NCBI RefSeq assembly: GCF_963974425.1
Contig: NZ_CAXBCK010000001.1
Span: 62,001-126,000, forward strand
Origin: Marixanthomonas sp963974425
GTDB lineage: Bacteria > Bacteroidota > Bacteroidia > Flavobacteriales > Flavobacteriaceae
Direction of reading: 5' to 3'
DNA length: 64,000 bases
In this document: positions 16,552 through 25,873 of the stretch, piece by piece
Numbering within the stretch: position 1 is the stretch's first letter
Layout: each line of letters opens with the position of its first letter
Translations under genes and position numbers: made by a program
Notes under the pieces: generated by a model
What the model saw: the letters and a program-made list of their open reading frames with translations, nothing else
Database searches by the model: none
What the model was told of the DNA's origin: nothing

Positions 16552-16827
16552 AACTTATAATATGTAACGAAATAACCTACAAAACGGTTTTAATTAAGAT
16601 TTACTTTTCGATGAAATACTCCTTTTATAGCCAACATGCTTTACGATATGGAATATAGATTAATAAAGACCTTTAATCTAAAAGATATCTTGAATCAATT
16701 TATTTTATGCTATAAATAGTGTAGTGATATCCAAACTCGCAAACTTATAAAACAACCCTTTTGTAAGTTGCATATTTTTTATGCTTTGATGTGCCTATTT
16801 GGTATCTTTAATGTTTAAAATGTTGCT
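16552..16827. other. Intergenic region upstream of the kinase-like gene
   Basis: 276 AT-rich bases between a minus-strand and a plus-strand gene, so it holds two divergent promoters. TATGCTTTG near 16780 and TATCTTTA near 16803 resemble -7 elements, but neither has a convincing -33 partner. No hairpin or small gene is seen. Confidence 0.35.
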
Positions 16828-17886
16828 ATGCGAAAATTGATTTCAAAAAAGAAACCGGCTTACGAAATTACCGATGCCTTGTCCGAATACCTAACCAAAC
16901 ACGGTCGTAACAGTAAGATCACGATTTATTATGACGATTTGCTACGGTTTCAAGGTTCAGTTTCTATTTATGATAAACACGGAAACGACACCCTTTGGAT
17001 TAGTGTATATTATTCTGAATTCGAACGCGAAGAAATAGATGCCAGTTTAAAGCGCATGTATTCCATTTTGCATTCCGATGGTAGCGATACCTTATTACCT
17101 TATCTTAGTATTGATAGTATCGACTTTTGCACCTTCGGAAATTCAAAACCATTTCGTGTTAAGGTTAGAAACATTTTAAACGACAACTATTTATTCCTCT
17201 ATATTAAAAAAGCCGATGCTTCACGTATTTATGGACTAGAGCTAGAACACCTACTCTCCCCTAATCATATCAACTTTTTAGTGCACGGCAATACGCTAAT
17301 TGAAGAACACATTTCAGGAATTCCCGGTGATGACTTTATTGAAAACGAATTGGCGAAATGCTCTGAGCAACAAAAAAAAGAGATCGCCAAAGAGTTTGTA
17401 AAATTTAACGAGCGCTGTTTTGTGAGGTTGTTAGGCGATATGCGATCGTACAATTATGTAATGGTCCTTACCCACGATTTTGATAGAATTCAATATAGAA
17501 TCCGTGCTATCGATTTTGACCAACAAAGTTATGAAGGCAATGCTAAGGTTTATAAACCTCAATTTTTAAAAGAAAACAATGAATTGGTTAAAATGACAAT
17601 GGGATTATTGCAAGAAGAATCCATTGAACAGTACAAACGAGAAGAACGATCTTTATTAGCAAAAAGAGCGGTAAGTGAGCAAAGTCGATTAAAAGAAATC
17701 ATGGATTGTATGAATAGTGACACCATCTCACCACCCGAAAAGATAAATCAATTAAAAAAAGACCTTTTTAAACTAACTGGAGATGTAAACTTTAAAAAGT
17801 CGAAAAACATGGGCGAGATATTGCAAAGCGCCTTAGATTTCATTATCCGAAATTATAAAAATGAAAACCCATACTATATTTCATAA
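16828..17886 (+). CDS. Uncharacterised protein with protein-kinase-like (phosphotransferase-fold) motifs
   Basis: A 352-residue cytoplasmic protein with no signal peptide and no family I recognise by name. The order of motifs resembles a kinase fold. There is a possible beta-3 lysine (YLFLYIKKAD, Lys127/128) and a following helix with Glu138/140 (GLELEHLL). A hinge-like LIEEHISGIPGDDF spans 157-170. The catalytic-loop-like GDMRSYN (203-209) has Asp204 and Asn209 spaced as in HxDxxxxN. IDFDQQ (228-233) stands where the metal-binding DFG/IDF motif would be. The N-terminal ~110 residues and the charged helical tail are unassigned. It stands alone, 96 bases before pyruvate carboxylase. The kinase idea is inference. 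Confidence 0.6.
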   Translation: MRKLISKKKPAYEITDALSEYLTKHGRNSKITIYYDDLLRFQGSVSIYDKHGNDTLWISVYYSEFEREEIDASLKRMYSILHSDGSDTLLPYLSIDSIDFCTFGNSKPFRVKVRNILNDNYLFLYIKKADASRIYGLELEHLLSPNHINFLVHGNTLIEEHISGIPGDDFIENELAKCSEQQKKEIAKEFVKFNERCFVRLLGDMRSYNYVMVLTHDFDRIQYRIRAIDFDQQSYEGNAKVYKPQFLKENNELVKMTMGLLQEESIEQYKREERSLLAKRAVSEQSRLKEIMDCMNSDTISPPEKINQLKKDLFKLTGDVNFKKSKNMGEILQSALDFIIRNYKNENPYYIS

Positions 17887-17982
17887 AAAAATTCAGAAAA
17901 CTAGTTAAAAATTATTATGCGTGCATAGTATTTTTTATATTTAGCAGCATATTAGTTTTTCAGAAAAAAGCCACACAACATC

Positions 17983-20900
17983 ATGGATATTAAAAAAGTA
18001 TTAGTTGCCAACAGAGGAGAAATTGCAATTCGTGTTTTTAGAGCATGTACCGAGATAAATTTAACAACCGTTGCCGTTTTCACCTATGAAGACCGCTACT
18101 CGCAACATCGTTACAAAGCCGATGAAGCTTATCAAATTGGTAAAGACGACGAGCCGTTAAAACCTTATTTAAACGGTGATGAAATTATTGCTTTGGCAAA
18201 AGCGAAAGGCGTAGATGCCATCCACCCTGGTTATGGTTTTTTATCTGAAAATTCTGAATTCGCGCGTAAATGTGCCGAAGCTGGGGTCATATTTATTGGT
18301 CCAGACCCAAAAGTGATGGATGCCTTGGGTGATAAAATTACAGCCAAAAAAATTGCTGAAAAGTGCAAAGTGCCTACCATTAAAAGTAACACAAAAGACC
18401 TTACTTCTTTAAAGATTGCCCTTTCTGAAGCTTCAACCATCGGATATCCAGTTATGCTAAAAGCTGCCTCAGGAGGCGGTGGTCGTGGTATGCGAATTAT
18501 TAGAAATGACAACGACTTAAAAAATAATTTTGAGTCGGCTCAAAGTGAAGCCGGAAATGCCTTTGGCGACGACACCATGTTTTTAGAAAAATATGTAGAA
18601 GAGCCGAAGCACTTAGAAGTACAAATTGTTGCTGATAATCACGGAAATATCCGTCATTTGTATGAGCGCGATTGTTCCGTACAGCGCCGTCATCAAAAAG
18701 TGGTTGAAGTGGCTCCTTCTTATAATGTTTCAGAAAAAGTAAAACAATCGCTTTACAAATATGCCGTTTCTATTGCCGAAGAAGTAAGCTATAATAATGT
18801 AGGGACAGTAGAATTTTTAGTAGATAAAAATGACAATGTGTTCTTTATCGAGGTAAACCCACGTATTCAGGTAGAACATACAGTTACCGAAATGGTAACG
18901 GGAATTGACTTGATTAAATCTCAAATTTTTATTGCCGGTGGTTATAAACTTTCGGATAAGCAAATTAAAATTTACGATCAAGACTCGCTTAAAACCTACG
19001 GTTTTGCACTGCAATGTAGATTAACGACTGAAGATCCTACCAATAATTTTACACCAGATTATGGCACGATTACCACCTACCGAAGTGCTTCGGGGATGGG
19101 AATTCGCTTAGATGCTGGAAGTATTTACCAGTCGTACAGTATTAGCCCTTTTTTCGACTCGATGTTGGTAAAAGTTTCAGCACACGGCCGAACGTTAGAT
19201 GGTGCGGTTCGGAAAATGGTTAGAGCATTAAAAGAATTTAGAATTCGTGGTGTAAAAACCAATATTCACTTTCTTCAAAACGTAATTCAACACGAAACGT
19301 TTAAAGAAGGAGCGGCAACGGTTAACTTTATTGGCAACACACCTTCCTTATTCGATGTAAAGTTACCGCAAGATAGAACAACGAAAATCACCAATTATTT
19401 AGGGGAAGTCATTGTAAACGGAAATCCCGATGTAAAGTTTATTGACGAGAATAAAAAATTCAGAAACCCTACAATTCCTATTTACAGCCCTGCAGAGAAA
19501 TTCCCAAAAGGCACAAAAGATATGCTTACCGAAATGGGACCTGAAAAATTCTGTGCGTGGTTAAAAGACGAAAAGAAAATACACTATACCGATACGACTA
19601 TTCGTGATGCGCACCAATCATTATTGGCAACACGTATGCGAACGTACGATATGCTAAAAGTAGTCGAAAGCTACGCTAAAAACCATCCAAACACCTTCAG
19701 TATTGAAATGTGGGGCGGCGCTACCTTCGATGTCTGTATGCGGTTTTTAAACGAAAGTCCGTGGACGCGTTTACGGGAATTACGGGAGCGCATGCCTAAT
19801 ATTCTTTTCCAAATGTTACTTCGAGGCAGTAACGGCGTAGGCTACAAAGCCTATCCAGATAACTTAATCGAAAAATTTGTAGAAAAATCGTGGGAAAACG
19901 GTGTAGATCTTTTCCGCATATTCGACTCCTTAAACTGGGTGAAAGCGATGGAACCAAGCATTAACTATGTTCGAAACAAAACTGGCGGAATTGCAGAAGC
20001 AGCCATAAGTTATACCGGAGATATTCTAGATCCCGATGAAAGCAAATACACCCTAAAATACTATACACAACTAGCAAAAGACTTAGAAAATGCCGGTGCG
20101 CATATGATTGCCATTAAAGATATGGCCGGTTTATTGAAACCGTATGCCGCAACCGAATTGGTTTCTGCCTTAAAAGATACGGTGAACATTCCGCTGCATT
20201 TACATACACACGATACTTCTTCAATCCAATCGGCTACCTATTTAAAAGCCATTGAAGCGGGTGTAGATGTAGTTGATGTCGCTTTGGGTGGTTTATCTGG
20301 GTTGACATCGCAGCCTAATTTTAACTCAGTAGTCGAAATGATGAAACGCCATGAACGTGCTCACGATTACGATATTAAAAAGCTGAATGAATTTTCTAAT
20401 TATTGGGAAGATACCCGCGAAGTGTATTATCCATTTGAGTCTGGATTAAAAGCAGGAACGGCCGAAGTGTATCAACACGAAATCCCGGGCGGGCAGTATT
20501 CCAATTTACGTCCGCAAGCGGAAGCGTTAGGACTTGCTGACCGGTTCCACGAAGTGACCAAAATGTATGAGCAGGTAAATGAGCTCTTCGGAAATTTGGT
20601 AAAAGTAACCCCAAGTAGTAAAGTAGTGGGCGATATGGCCATCTTTATGGTCACGAACGATTTAACACCTGAAGATGTGATGCAACGCGGAAATGAAATT
20701 TCGTTCCCAGAGTCGGTTATCAATTTCTTTAAAGGCGATTTGGGGCAACCTTTGGGAGGTTTTCCAAAAGAGCTTCAAAAGATTATTTTAAGAAATGCTG
20801 ATCCTTACACCGATAGGCCTAACGCACATTTGGAGCCTATTGATTTTGATACAGAATATGCTGCGTTCCGTAAGAAATTTCAGAAAGGATTCAGTCGTCC

Positions 20901-21435
20901 TATTGAATTTGAAGATTTTCTATCCTATAGCTTATATCCAAGGGTATTTGAAGACGCACATGAGAAGTATAAATTGTATGGAAATTTAGCCATTCTTCCT
21001 ACGAAAAACTTCTTCTACGGAATGAAGCTACGTGAAGAAGCTATTATTGAACTGGAAGAAGGAAAAACCATCATCGTGAAACTGCTCTCAGTAGGAATAC
21101 CAAATGATGAAGGTGTACGAATTGTTTTCTTTTCAGTAAATGGAGAAAACCGCTTTGTGGAAATCAAGGACAAATCAATTAAAGTTGAAAAAGAAGTCCA
21201 CGTACCAGCAGACCCAGAAGATGCTAACCAATACGGTGCGCCGCTTCAAGGAATGTTGTATAAAATGCTCGTTAAAAAAGGTCAGGAAATCGAGGAAAAC
21301 GAGCCCTTGTTTGTGATTGAAGCCATGAAAATGGAAACTACTGTAACTGCTAATAAAGCTGGAAAAGTAAAATCCATCACCTTAAAACCAGGCACCATGT
21401 TGATGAAAGGGGATTTGGTGGTGACGGTAGAGTAA
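17983..21435 (+). CDS. pyc: Pyruvate carboxylase
   Basis: A 1150-residue single-chain enzyme making oxaloacetate from pyruvate, bicarbonate and ATP, an anaplerotic step feeding the TCA cycle. The biotin carboxylase domain (1 to ~450) starts KKVLVANRGEIAIRVFRA, with the glycine-rich ATP loop KAASGGGGRGMRI and the EVNPRIQVEHTVTE motif. The carboxyltransferase domain starts near 536 (DTTIRDAHQSLLATRMRT) and includes the metal-binding HLHTHD. The C-terminal biotin carrier domain has AMKMET, with biotinyl-Lys1116. The length and domain order are those of the alpha4 form, all motifs are intact, and the ATG at 17983 fits the family N-terminus. Confidence 0.97.
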   Translation: MDIKKVLVANRGEIAIRVFRACTEINLTTVAVFTYEDRYSQHRYKADEAYQIGKDDEPLKPYLNGDEIIALAKAKGVDAIHPGYGFLSENSEFARKCAEAGVIFIGPDPKVMDALGDKITAKKIAEKCKVPTIKSNTKDLTSLKIALSEASTIGYPVMLKAASGGGGRGMRIIRNDNDLKNNFESAQSEAGNAFGDDTMFLEKYVEEPKHLEVQIVADNHGNIRHLYERDCSVQRRHQKVVEVAPSYNVSEKVKQSLYKYAVSIAEEVSYNNVGTVEFLVDKNDNVFFIEVNPRIQVEHTVTEMVTGIDLIKSQIFIAGGYKLSDKQIKIYDQDSLKTYGFALQCRLTTEDPTNNFTPDYGTITTYRSASGMGIRLDAGSIYQSYSISPFFDSMLVKVSAHGRTLDGAVRKMVRALKEFRIRGVKTNIHFLQNVIQHETFKEGAATVNFIGNTPSLFDVKLPQDRTTKITNYLGEVIVNGNPDVKFIDENKKFRNPTIPIYSPAEKFPKGTKDMLTEMGPEKFCAWLKDEKKIHYTDTTIRDAHQSLLATRMRTYDMLKVVESYAKNHPNTFSIEMWGGATFDVCMRFLNESPWTRLRELRERMPNILFQMLLRGSNGVGYKAYPDNLIEKFVEKSWENGVDLFRIFDSLNWVKAMEPSINYVRNKTGGIAEAAISYTGDILDPDESKYTLKYYTQLAKDLENAGAHMIAIKDMAGLLKPYAATELVSALKDTVNIPLHLHTHDTSSIQSATYLKAIEAGVDVVDVALGGLSGLTSQPNFNSVVEMMKRHERAHDYDIKKLNEFSNYWEDTREVYYPFESGLKAGTAEVYQHEIPGGQYSNLRPQAEALGLADRFHEVTKMYEQVNELFGNLVKVTPSSKVVGDMAIFMVTNDLTPEDVMQRGNEISFPESVINFFKGDLGQPLGGFPKELQKIILRNADPYTDRPNAHLEPIDFDTEYAAFRKKFQKGFSRPIEFEDFLSYSLYPRVFEDAHEKYKLYGNLAILPTKNFFYGMKLREEAIIELEEGKTIIVKLLSVGIPNDEGVRIVFFSVNGENRFVEIKDKSIKVEKEVHVPADPEDANQYGAPLQGMLYKMLVKKGQEIEENEPLFVIEAMKMETTVTANKAGKVKSITLKPGTMLMKGDLVVTVE

Positions 21436-21459
21436 GGTTAAGACAAAACTGAAACGTCG

Positions 21460-21511
21460 CACTGAGTGGAGTCGAAGTGTTGAAGAAAGGGAAACGACGA
21501 ATGTCACTCAG
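21460..21511. repeat. REP-like imperfect palindrome downstream of pyc
   Basis: CACTGAGTGG and GTCGAAGTG at 21460-21479 form the imperfect palindrome typical of short repeats scattered in Bacteroidetes intergenic DNA. A further CACTCAG at 21505-21511 can pair with CTGAGTG at 21462-21468. A related element sits at 6646-6685. No ordinary intrinsic terminator is seen between pyc and the next gene, so this may mark the end of the transcript. Confidence 0.45.
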
Positions 21512-21618
21512 CCGACCCGATTGTATTTAGGCGGAAATGGAGCGTAGCGAGTGAAGAGCCCTACCCACCTAGCCAAAAGTTTTTCATTAACATTTTTTTA
21601 AGAAATCTCTTCAGAATC

Positions 21619-21649
21619 TTTGGAATAGTAGAAAAGGTGTGTATTTTGC
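21619..21649 (+). promoter_or_regulatory. Promoter of the first T9SS cargo gene
   Basis: TTTG at 21619-21622 and TATTTTGC at 21642-21649 are separated by 19 bases, the right spacing for a Bacteroidetes -33/-7 pair; the -7 differs slightly from TAnnTTTG. Since it covers the possible GTG start at 21639, translation must begin downstream at ATG 21675. Confidence 0.6.
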
Positions 21650-21674
21650 ACGCCTAATTTCTAGAAATATATTT

Positions 21675-23195
21675 ATGAAAAGCACAGTTACTCTATATTG
21701 TTTTATTACAAGTTTACTTACCACGATTACCCTTTACGCCCAAGACCCAAATATTATTTGGCAACGGACTATTGGTGGAAATGGAGAAGAATATTTAAAA
21801 AGTATTGAAGAAACTTCAGATGGCGGAATGATAATAGGAGGCTATTCAAATTCAAACATCTCTGGCGATAAAGCTGAGGATTCAAGAGGTGCAAATGACT
21901 ATTGGATTTTAAAATTAGATGGTTCTGGGAGTATTGAATGGCAGAGAACAATTGGAGGAGATGGAGAAGACAAATTAGCTACAATTCATCAAACTTCAGA
22001 CGAAGGATATATTATAGGTGGATATTCAGAATCAGGAATTTCGGGAGATAAAACGGAAAGCTCAAAAGGTTTTTCAGATTATTGGATCATAAAACTTGAC
22101 TCAATTGGAAATATCGAATGGCAAAAGACAATTGGAGGTGATAAGGAAGACAAATTAGTAGAAATACACCAAACACCCGAAGATGATTATTTATTAGCAG
22201 GTTCTTCTTTATCAAATATTTCTGGAGACAGAACTGAAAGTAGAATAGCCAATCGGGATGCTTGGGTTGTACAGTTAGGTACAAATGGAGATATTCTTTG
22301 GCAAGATTCATATGGGATAGAACAGGATGGATTTACGTTATATGATTTTCAATTAACAAACGATAGTGGCATTATAATGGGAGGAACTTGGGGAATAGAT
22401 ATAGCTTATTATTTAATGAAGATTGGGACAGATAATGTATGGACAACTTTTTCTGGAAATGGTGTAACAAATTATTTAAGCAGAGTGAGCAAAACAAGTG
22501 ATGGAGGCTTTATCGTTAATGGCACTACAAACAATCAGCCTCAATTTAATTATTATGTATGGAAAATTGATTCTGAAGGAAACACTCTTTGGGATAGAAA
22601 TATTAATGGTGCCCTTTTTGATTTGGGAACTACTACTTTAAACTCTATGGAAGGAGGTTCTTTAGTAGGCGGTTATTCAAATTCTTACATTTCTGGAGAT
22701 AAAACTGAGGATTCTCAAGGATTGGAGGATTACTGGATTTTAAAATTAAATGACATTGGATTAATTGAATGGCAAAACAGTATTGGAGGAAATCACGAGG
22801 ACAAATTAACTTGTACCAATCAAAATTCTGATGGAACTTATATTTTTGGCGGAAATTCGAAATCCGATATTTCAGGAGATAAAAATGAAAACTCCCGAGG
22901 GGGAACTGATTTTTGGGTGATAAAGCATACCTCCTTATTAAACATTGTGGAAAATGCTTTCAACAAAACCATAACCCTTTACCCCAACCCAGCAAAAAAC
23001 ACCCTACATCTCAACGCTGACAATCAGCAAATAGACCGAGTAAAAATCTTTTCGGTAAAAGGCGATTTAGTACAACAAGTTGAAAGCTTTGAAACATCGA
23101 AAACCATAGATGTTTCAATATTGGCAAGTGGCATGTATTATGTTCAATTTACGTCGGGTAGACAGATTGCTACCAAGAAGTTTGTAAAACAATAA
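21675..23195 (+). CDS. T9SS type A sorting domain protein with beta-propeller-like repeats (first of a tandem pair)
   Basis: A 506-residue secreted protein. The start is ATG 21675, because an upstream GTG lies in the promoter and only this ATG gives a clean signal peptide (MKSTVTLYCFITSLLTTITLYAQ). The body consists of about six ~60-residue repeats of the type WQRTIGGxGED...TSDGGxIIGGYSxSxISGDKxExSxGxxDYWIxKLD. This is the pattern of a beta-propeller-like surface protein. The last ~75 residues (from LYPNPAKNTLHLN, about 435) are a type A T9SS sorting domain, so the protein should cross the outer membrane through T9SS. Binding or enzymatic activity is unknown. The paralogue starts 3 bases after its stop. 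Confidence 0.85.
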   Translation: MKSTVTLYCFITSLLTTITLYAQDPNIIWQRTIGGNGEEYLKSIEETSDGGMIIGGYSNSNISGDKAEDSRGANDYWILKLDGSGSIEWQRTIGGDGEDKLATIHQTSDEGYIIGGYSESGISGDKTESSKGFSDYWIIKLDSIGNIEWQKTIGGDKEDKLVEIHQTPEDDYLLAGSSLSNISGDRTESRIANRDAWVVQLGTNGDILWQDSYGIEQDGFTLYDFQLTNDSGIIMGGTWGIDIAYYLMKIGTDNVWTTFSGNGVTNYLSRVSKTSDGGFIVNGTTNNQPQFNYYVWKIDSEGNTLWDRNINGALFDLGTTTLNSMEGGSLVGGYSNSYISGDKTEDSQGLEDYWILKLNDIGLIEWQNSIGGNHEDKLTCTNQNSDGTYIFGGNSKSDISGDKNENSRGGTDFWVIKHTSLLNIVENAFNKTITLYPNPAKNTLHLNADNQQIDRVKIFSVKGDLVQQVESFETSKTIDVSILASGMYYVQFTSGRQIATKKFVKQ

Positions 23196-23198
23196 TTT

Positions 23199-24752
23199 AT
23201 GAAATTAAAAAATCACACAACTCTCTTTTTAGTGTTTATAGCAACAACTCTCTACGCCCAAGACCCAAATATTATTTGGCAACGGACTATTGGGGGGAGT
23301 GGTAGTGATAAACTATGGTCCATAATTGAAACTAGCGATGGAGGTTTTTTTGTTGGTGGGGATTCAGATTCTAATATTTCTGGAGAGAAGGATGAAAATT
23401 CTAGGGGCGGAGATGACTATTGGATTCTAAGATTAGATTCTAATGGCAACATATTGTGGCAAAAAACCTATGGCGGGAGTGCTGAAGAGATGCTATGGTC
23501 TGTTCAGCAAACATCTGATGGTGGATTTATTTTAGGTGGATTTTCCAATTCTGACATTTCAGGTGATAAAAGCGAAGAATCACAAGGAGGCTATGATTAC
23601 TGGATAATAAAGCTTAATTCTTCTGGAGATATTGTTTGGCAAAATACAATTGGAGGCAGTGGCGATGACAATATAAAATCAATAATAGAAACAAATGATG
23701 AAGGTTTTTTATTAGGTGGTAATTCTACCTCACCAATTTCTGGAGATAGAACGGTTTTTCAAAATGGCTCTCGTGATTTATGGCTTATAAAGTTAGATTC
23801 AACTGGAGCTATTGTATGGCAAAAAGCATTTGGCCATAATCAAGTTACTATTACCGGACTTGCAAAAACAAACGATGGAGGTTTTATATTAAGCTCAACA
23901 ATATTTGGAATTACTGGTACACATGATGCCTTTTGGGTCTTAAAAATAGATGCCTTTGGGAATTATATATGGGATAAAATTATACAAGGAGATAATTCTG
24001 ATTGGTTCCCCAAAATTAGCTCGACCCAAGATGGAGGATATATCATGGCGGGAGCCTCAGATTCTGATGCTTTTGGAGACAAGTCTGAAAACTCTCAAGG
24101 TTCTTTTGATTATTGGGTTTTAAAATTAGATGAAAATGGTGATATCACTTGGCAAAATACCATTGGGGGCTCAGAAGCAGAACAACCGGATTCTATAATT
24201 CAATCTGTAGATGGTGGTTATCTAGTAAGTGGGTATTCGTCATCTAACATTTCTGGAGATAAAACAGAGCCTTCAAATAACGGAGATTACTGGATTATTA
24301 AATTAAATAACATAGGAATAATTGAGTGGCAAAATACGATTGGTGGCGGAAATTCCGATGCACGGGCACGTACAATACAGACAAGTGATGAAAATTATGT
24401 AATTGGCGGTTATTCCTCCTCAAACATTTCTGGTGATAAAACAGAAAACTCTAGGGGAAATTATGATTTCTGGATTATAAAGCATGCCCAAATTTTAGGC
24501 CTAGATGAAAACTCCTTGTTTTCAAACACAACCCTCTACCCCAACCCCGCAAAAAATACTTTACAGCTCAACGCTGAAAACCAGCAAATAGACCGAGTAA
24601 AAATCTTTTCGGTAAAAGGCGATTTGGTGCAACAGGTTGAAGGCTTTGAAACATCAAAAACCATTGATGTTTCAAAATTGGCAAGTGGGATGTATTATGT
24701 TCAGTTTATGGCGGGCAGGCAGATTGCTACAAAGAAATTTGTAAAACAGTAA
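23199..24752 (+). CDS. T9SS type A sorting domain protein with beta-propeller-like repeats (second of a tandem pair)
   Basis: A 517-residue paralogue of the preceding gene, 3 bases downstream and surely co-transcribed. It has a signal peptide (MKLKNHTTLFLVFIATTLYAQ) and about seven repeats around WQ(N/K)TIGGSG...TSDGGFILGGFSNSDISGDKSEESQGGYDYWIIKL. A T9SS type A sorting domain starts at about residue 446 (LYPNPAKNTLQLN). Nucleotide identity with its neighbour is nearly complete just after the signal peptide and in the sorting domain, and low in between. It is likely surface-attached or released; its ligand or substrate is unknown. PorT of the same export system is encoded at 37068-37772. Confidence 0.85.
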   Translation: MKLKNHTTLFLVFIATTLYAQDPNIIWQRTIGGSGSDKLWSIIETSDGGFFVGGDSDSNISGEKDENSRGGDDYWILRLDSNGNILWQKTYGGSAEEMLWSVQQTSDGGFILGGFSNSDISGDKSEESQGGYDYWIIKLNSSGDIVWQNTIGGSGDDNIKSIIETNDEGFLLGGNSTSPISGDRTVFQNGSRDLWLIKLDSTGAIVWQKAFGHNQVTITGLAKTNDGGFILSSTIFGITGTHDAFWVLKIDAFGNYIWDKIIQGDNSDWFPKISSTQDGGYIMAGASDSDAFGDKSENSQGSFDYWVLKLDENGDITWQNTIGGSEAEQPDSIIQSVDGGYLVSGYSSSNISGDKTEPSNNGDYWIIKLNNIGIIEWQNTIGGGNSDARARTIQTSDENYVIGGYSSSNISGDKTENSRGNYDFWIIKHAQILGLDENSLFSNTTLYPNPAKNTLQLNAENQQIDRVKIFSVKGDLVQQVEGFETSKTIDVSKLASGMYYVQFMAGRQIATKKFVKQ

Positions 24753-24814
24753 TTAAGTTATATAAAAATTAAATAGCTATCACTTTGAGGTAGAAAAAAT
24801 TAAAACCTTGGGTG

Positions 24815-24844
24815 TTGTTTTTCAAATAAATAATAGTACATTTG
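24815..24844 (+). promoter_or_regulatory. Promoter of rplM-rpsI
   Basis: TTG at 24815-24817 and TACATTTG at 24837-24844 (exact TAnnTTTG) are separated by 19 bases. This is the clearest Bacteroidetes-type promoter in the window. It predicts a leader of about 65-70 bases before rplM, with a weak 7-bp hairpin (CTGTTGG with CCAGTAG, two wobble pairs) near 24876-24903. Confidence 0.8.
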
Positions 24845-24918
24845 CACCCCGATTTATCCAAAAGAAGGAAATGTTTAACCTGTTGGTAGGTGAATGCCAG
24901 TAGAAAAAATTATTAAAA

Positions 24919-25374
24919 GTGGATACACTAAGTTATAAAACAATTTCAGCAAACAGCGCTACTGTAAACAAAGAGTGGTTGCATGTTGATGCTGATGGAC
25001 AAACGCTTGGCCGCATGGCCAGTGTAGTAGCAAAATTGCTACGTGGTAAGCACAAACCTAATTTTACTCCTCACGTAGATTGTGGAGATAATGTTGTTAT
25101 TACAAATGCAAGTAAAATTGTATTGACTGGAAACAAGTGGAGCGAAAAACAATACATTCGTCACACAGGGTATCCAGGTGGACAGCGTAGCTTAACTGCA
25201 GAAGAATTATACGGAAAGGATCCTGCGAGAGTAGTAGAAAAAGCTGTAAAAGGAATGTTGCCTAAAAATAAATTAGGAGCAAATCTTTTCAGAAATCTTA
25301 AAGTATATGCAGGTGCTGAGCACGACCAAGATGCACAAAAACCAAAAACCATTAACCTTAACGATATCAAGTAA
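24919..25374 (+). CDS. rplM: 50S ribosomal protein L13
   Basis: A 151-residue ribosomal protein that binds 23S rRNA early in 50S assembly. The family signature runs through WLHVDADGQTLGRMASVVAKLLRGKHKPNFTPHVDCGDNVVITNA and the C-terminal GMLPKNKLGANLFRNLKVYAG. The start is GTG at 24919; the N-terminus MDTLSYKTISANSATVNKEW has the length usual in flavobacteria. Its TAA overlaps the ATG of rpsI by one base, the standard L13-S9 operon arrangement. The preceding promoter is very clear. Confidence 0.97.
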   Translation: MDTLSYKTISANSATVNKEWLHVDADGQTLGRMASVVAKLLRGKHKPNFTPHVDCGDNVVITNASKIVLTGNKWSEKQYIRHTGYPGGQRSLTAEELYGKDPARVVEKAVKGMLPKNKLGANLFRNLKVYAGAEHDQDAQKPKTINLNDIK

Positions 25375-25760
25375 TGGAAGTTATTCACAAAATAGGAAGA
25401 AGAAAAACCGCTGTTGCGCGTGTATATCTTTCTGACGGAAAAGGAAATATCACCATCAATAAACGTGATATGGAAAAGTACTTTACTACAGGTACGTTAC
25501 AATATAAAGTTAAACAAGCTCTTATGTTAACTGAAAACGACAAAAATTTTGACGTTTCAGTAAATGTATTTGGAGGAGGAATCACCGGACAAGCTGAAGC
25601 AATCCGTTTGGCTCTATCTAGAGCTATGTGTGAGCTTAACGAAGAAAACAGAGGTATTTTAAAACCAGAAGGATTGTTAACAAGAGATCCAAGAATGGTG
25701 GAGCGTAAGAAATTCGGACAGAAGAAAGCGCGTAAAAAATTCCAATTCTCAAAACGTTAA
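25374..25760 (+). CDS. rpsI: 30S ribosomal protein S9
   Basis: A 128-residue protein with the S9 pattern IGRRKTAVARVYLSDGKGNITINKRDMEKYF and the invariant basic C-terminus ending KKARKKFQFSKR. In S9 this tail reaches the P-site tRNA. It is translationally coupled to rplM (TAATG). No strong terminator follows directly; a hairpin between 25801 and 25837 separates it from rpsB. Confidence 0.97.
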   Translation: MEVIHKIGRRKTAVARVYLSDGKGNITINKRDMEKYFTTGTLQYKVKQALMLTENDKNFDVSVNVFGGGITGQAEAIRLALSRAMCELNEENRGILKPEGLLTRDPRMVERKKFGQKKARKKFQFSKR

Positions 25761-25797
25761 TCTTCGGCTTCGGCCAGATACCGTTTTTACACAGAAA

Positions 25798-25837
25798 AAA
25801 TTGGTTCTCTTTCTTATATATATTCGAAAGAGAACCA
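25798..25837 (-). terminator. Hairpin between rpsI and rpsB
   Basis: A perfect 11-bp stem, GGTTCTCTTTC with GAAAGAGAACC, at about 25803-25835. On the minus strand it is followed by a T-run and would terminate antisense transcription. On the plus strand the tail is only A/T-mixed, so it may slow or process the transcript from rpsI. Confidence 0.5.
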
Positions 25838-25873
25838 TTCAAATACAAACTATAATTATAAACAAGCTGTTAA

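Noticed and set aside
21639..21674. GTG start for the first T9SS cargo gene
   Set aside because: It lies within the promoter -7 element, and the signal peptide begins at ATG 21675.
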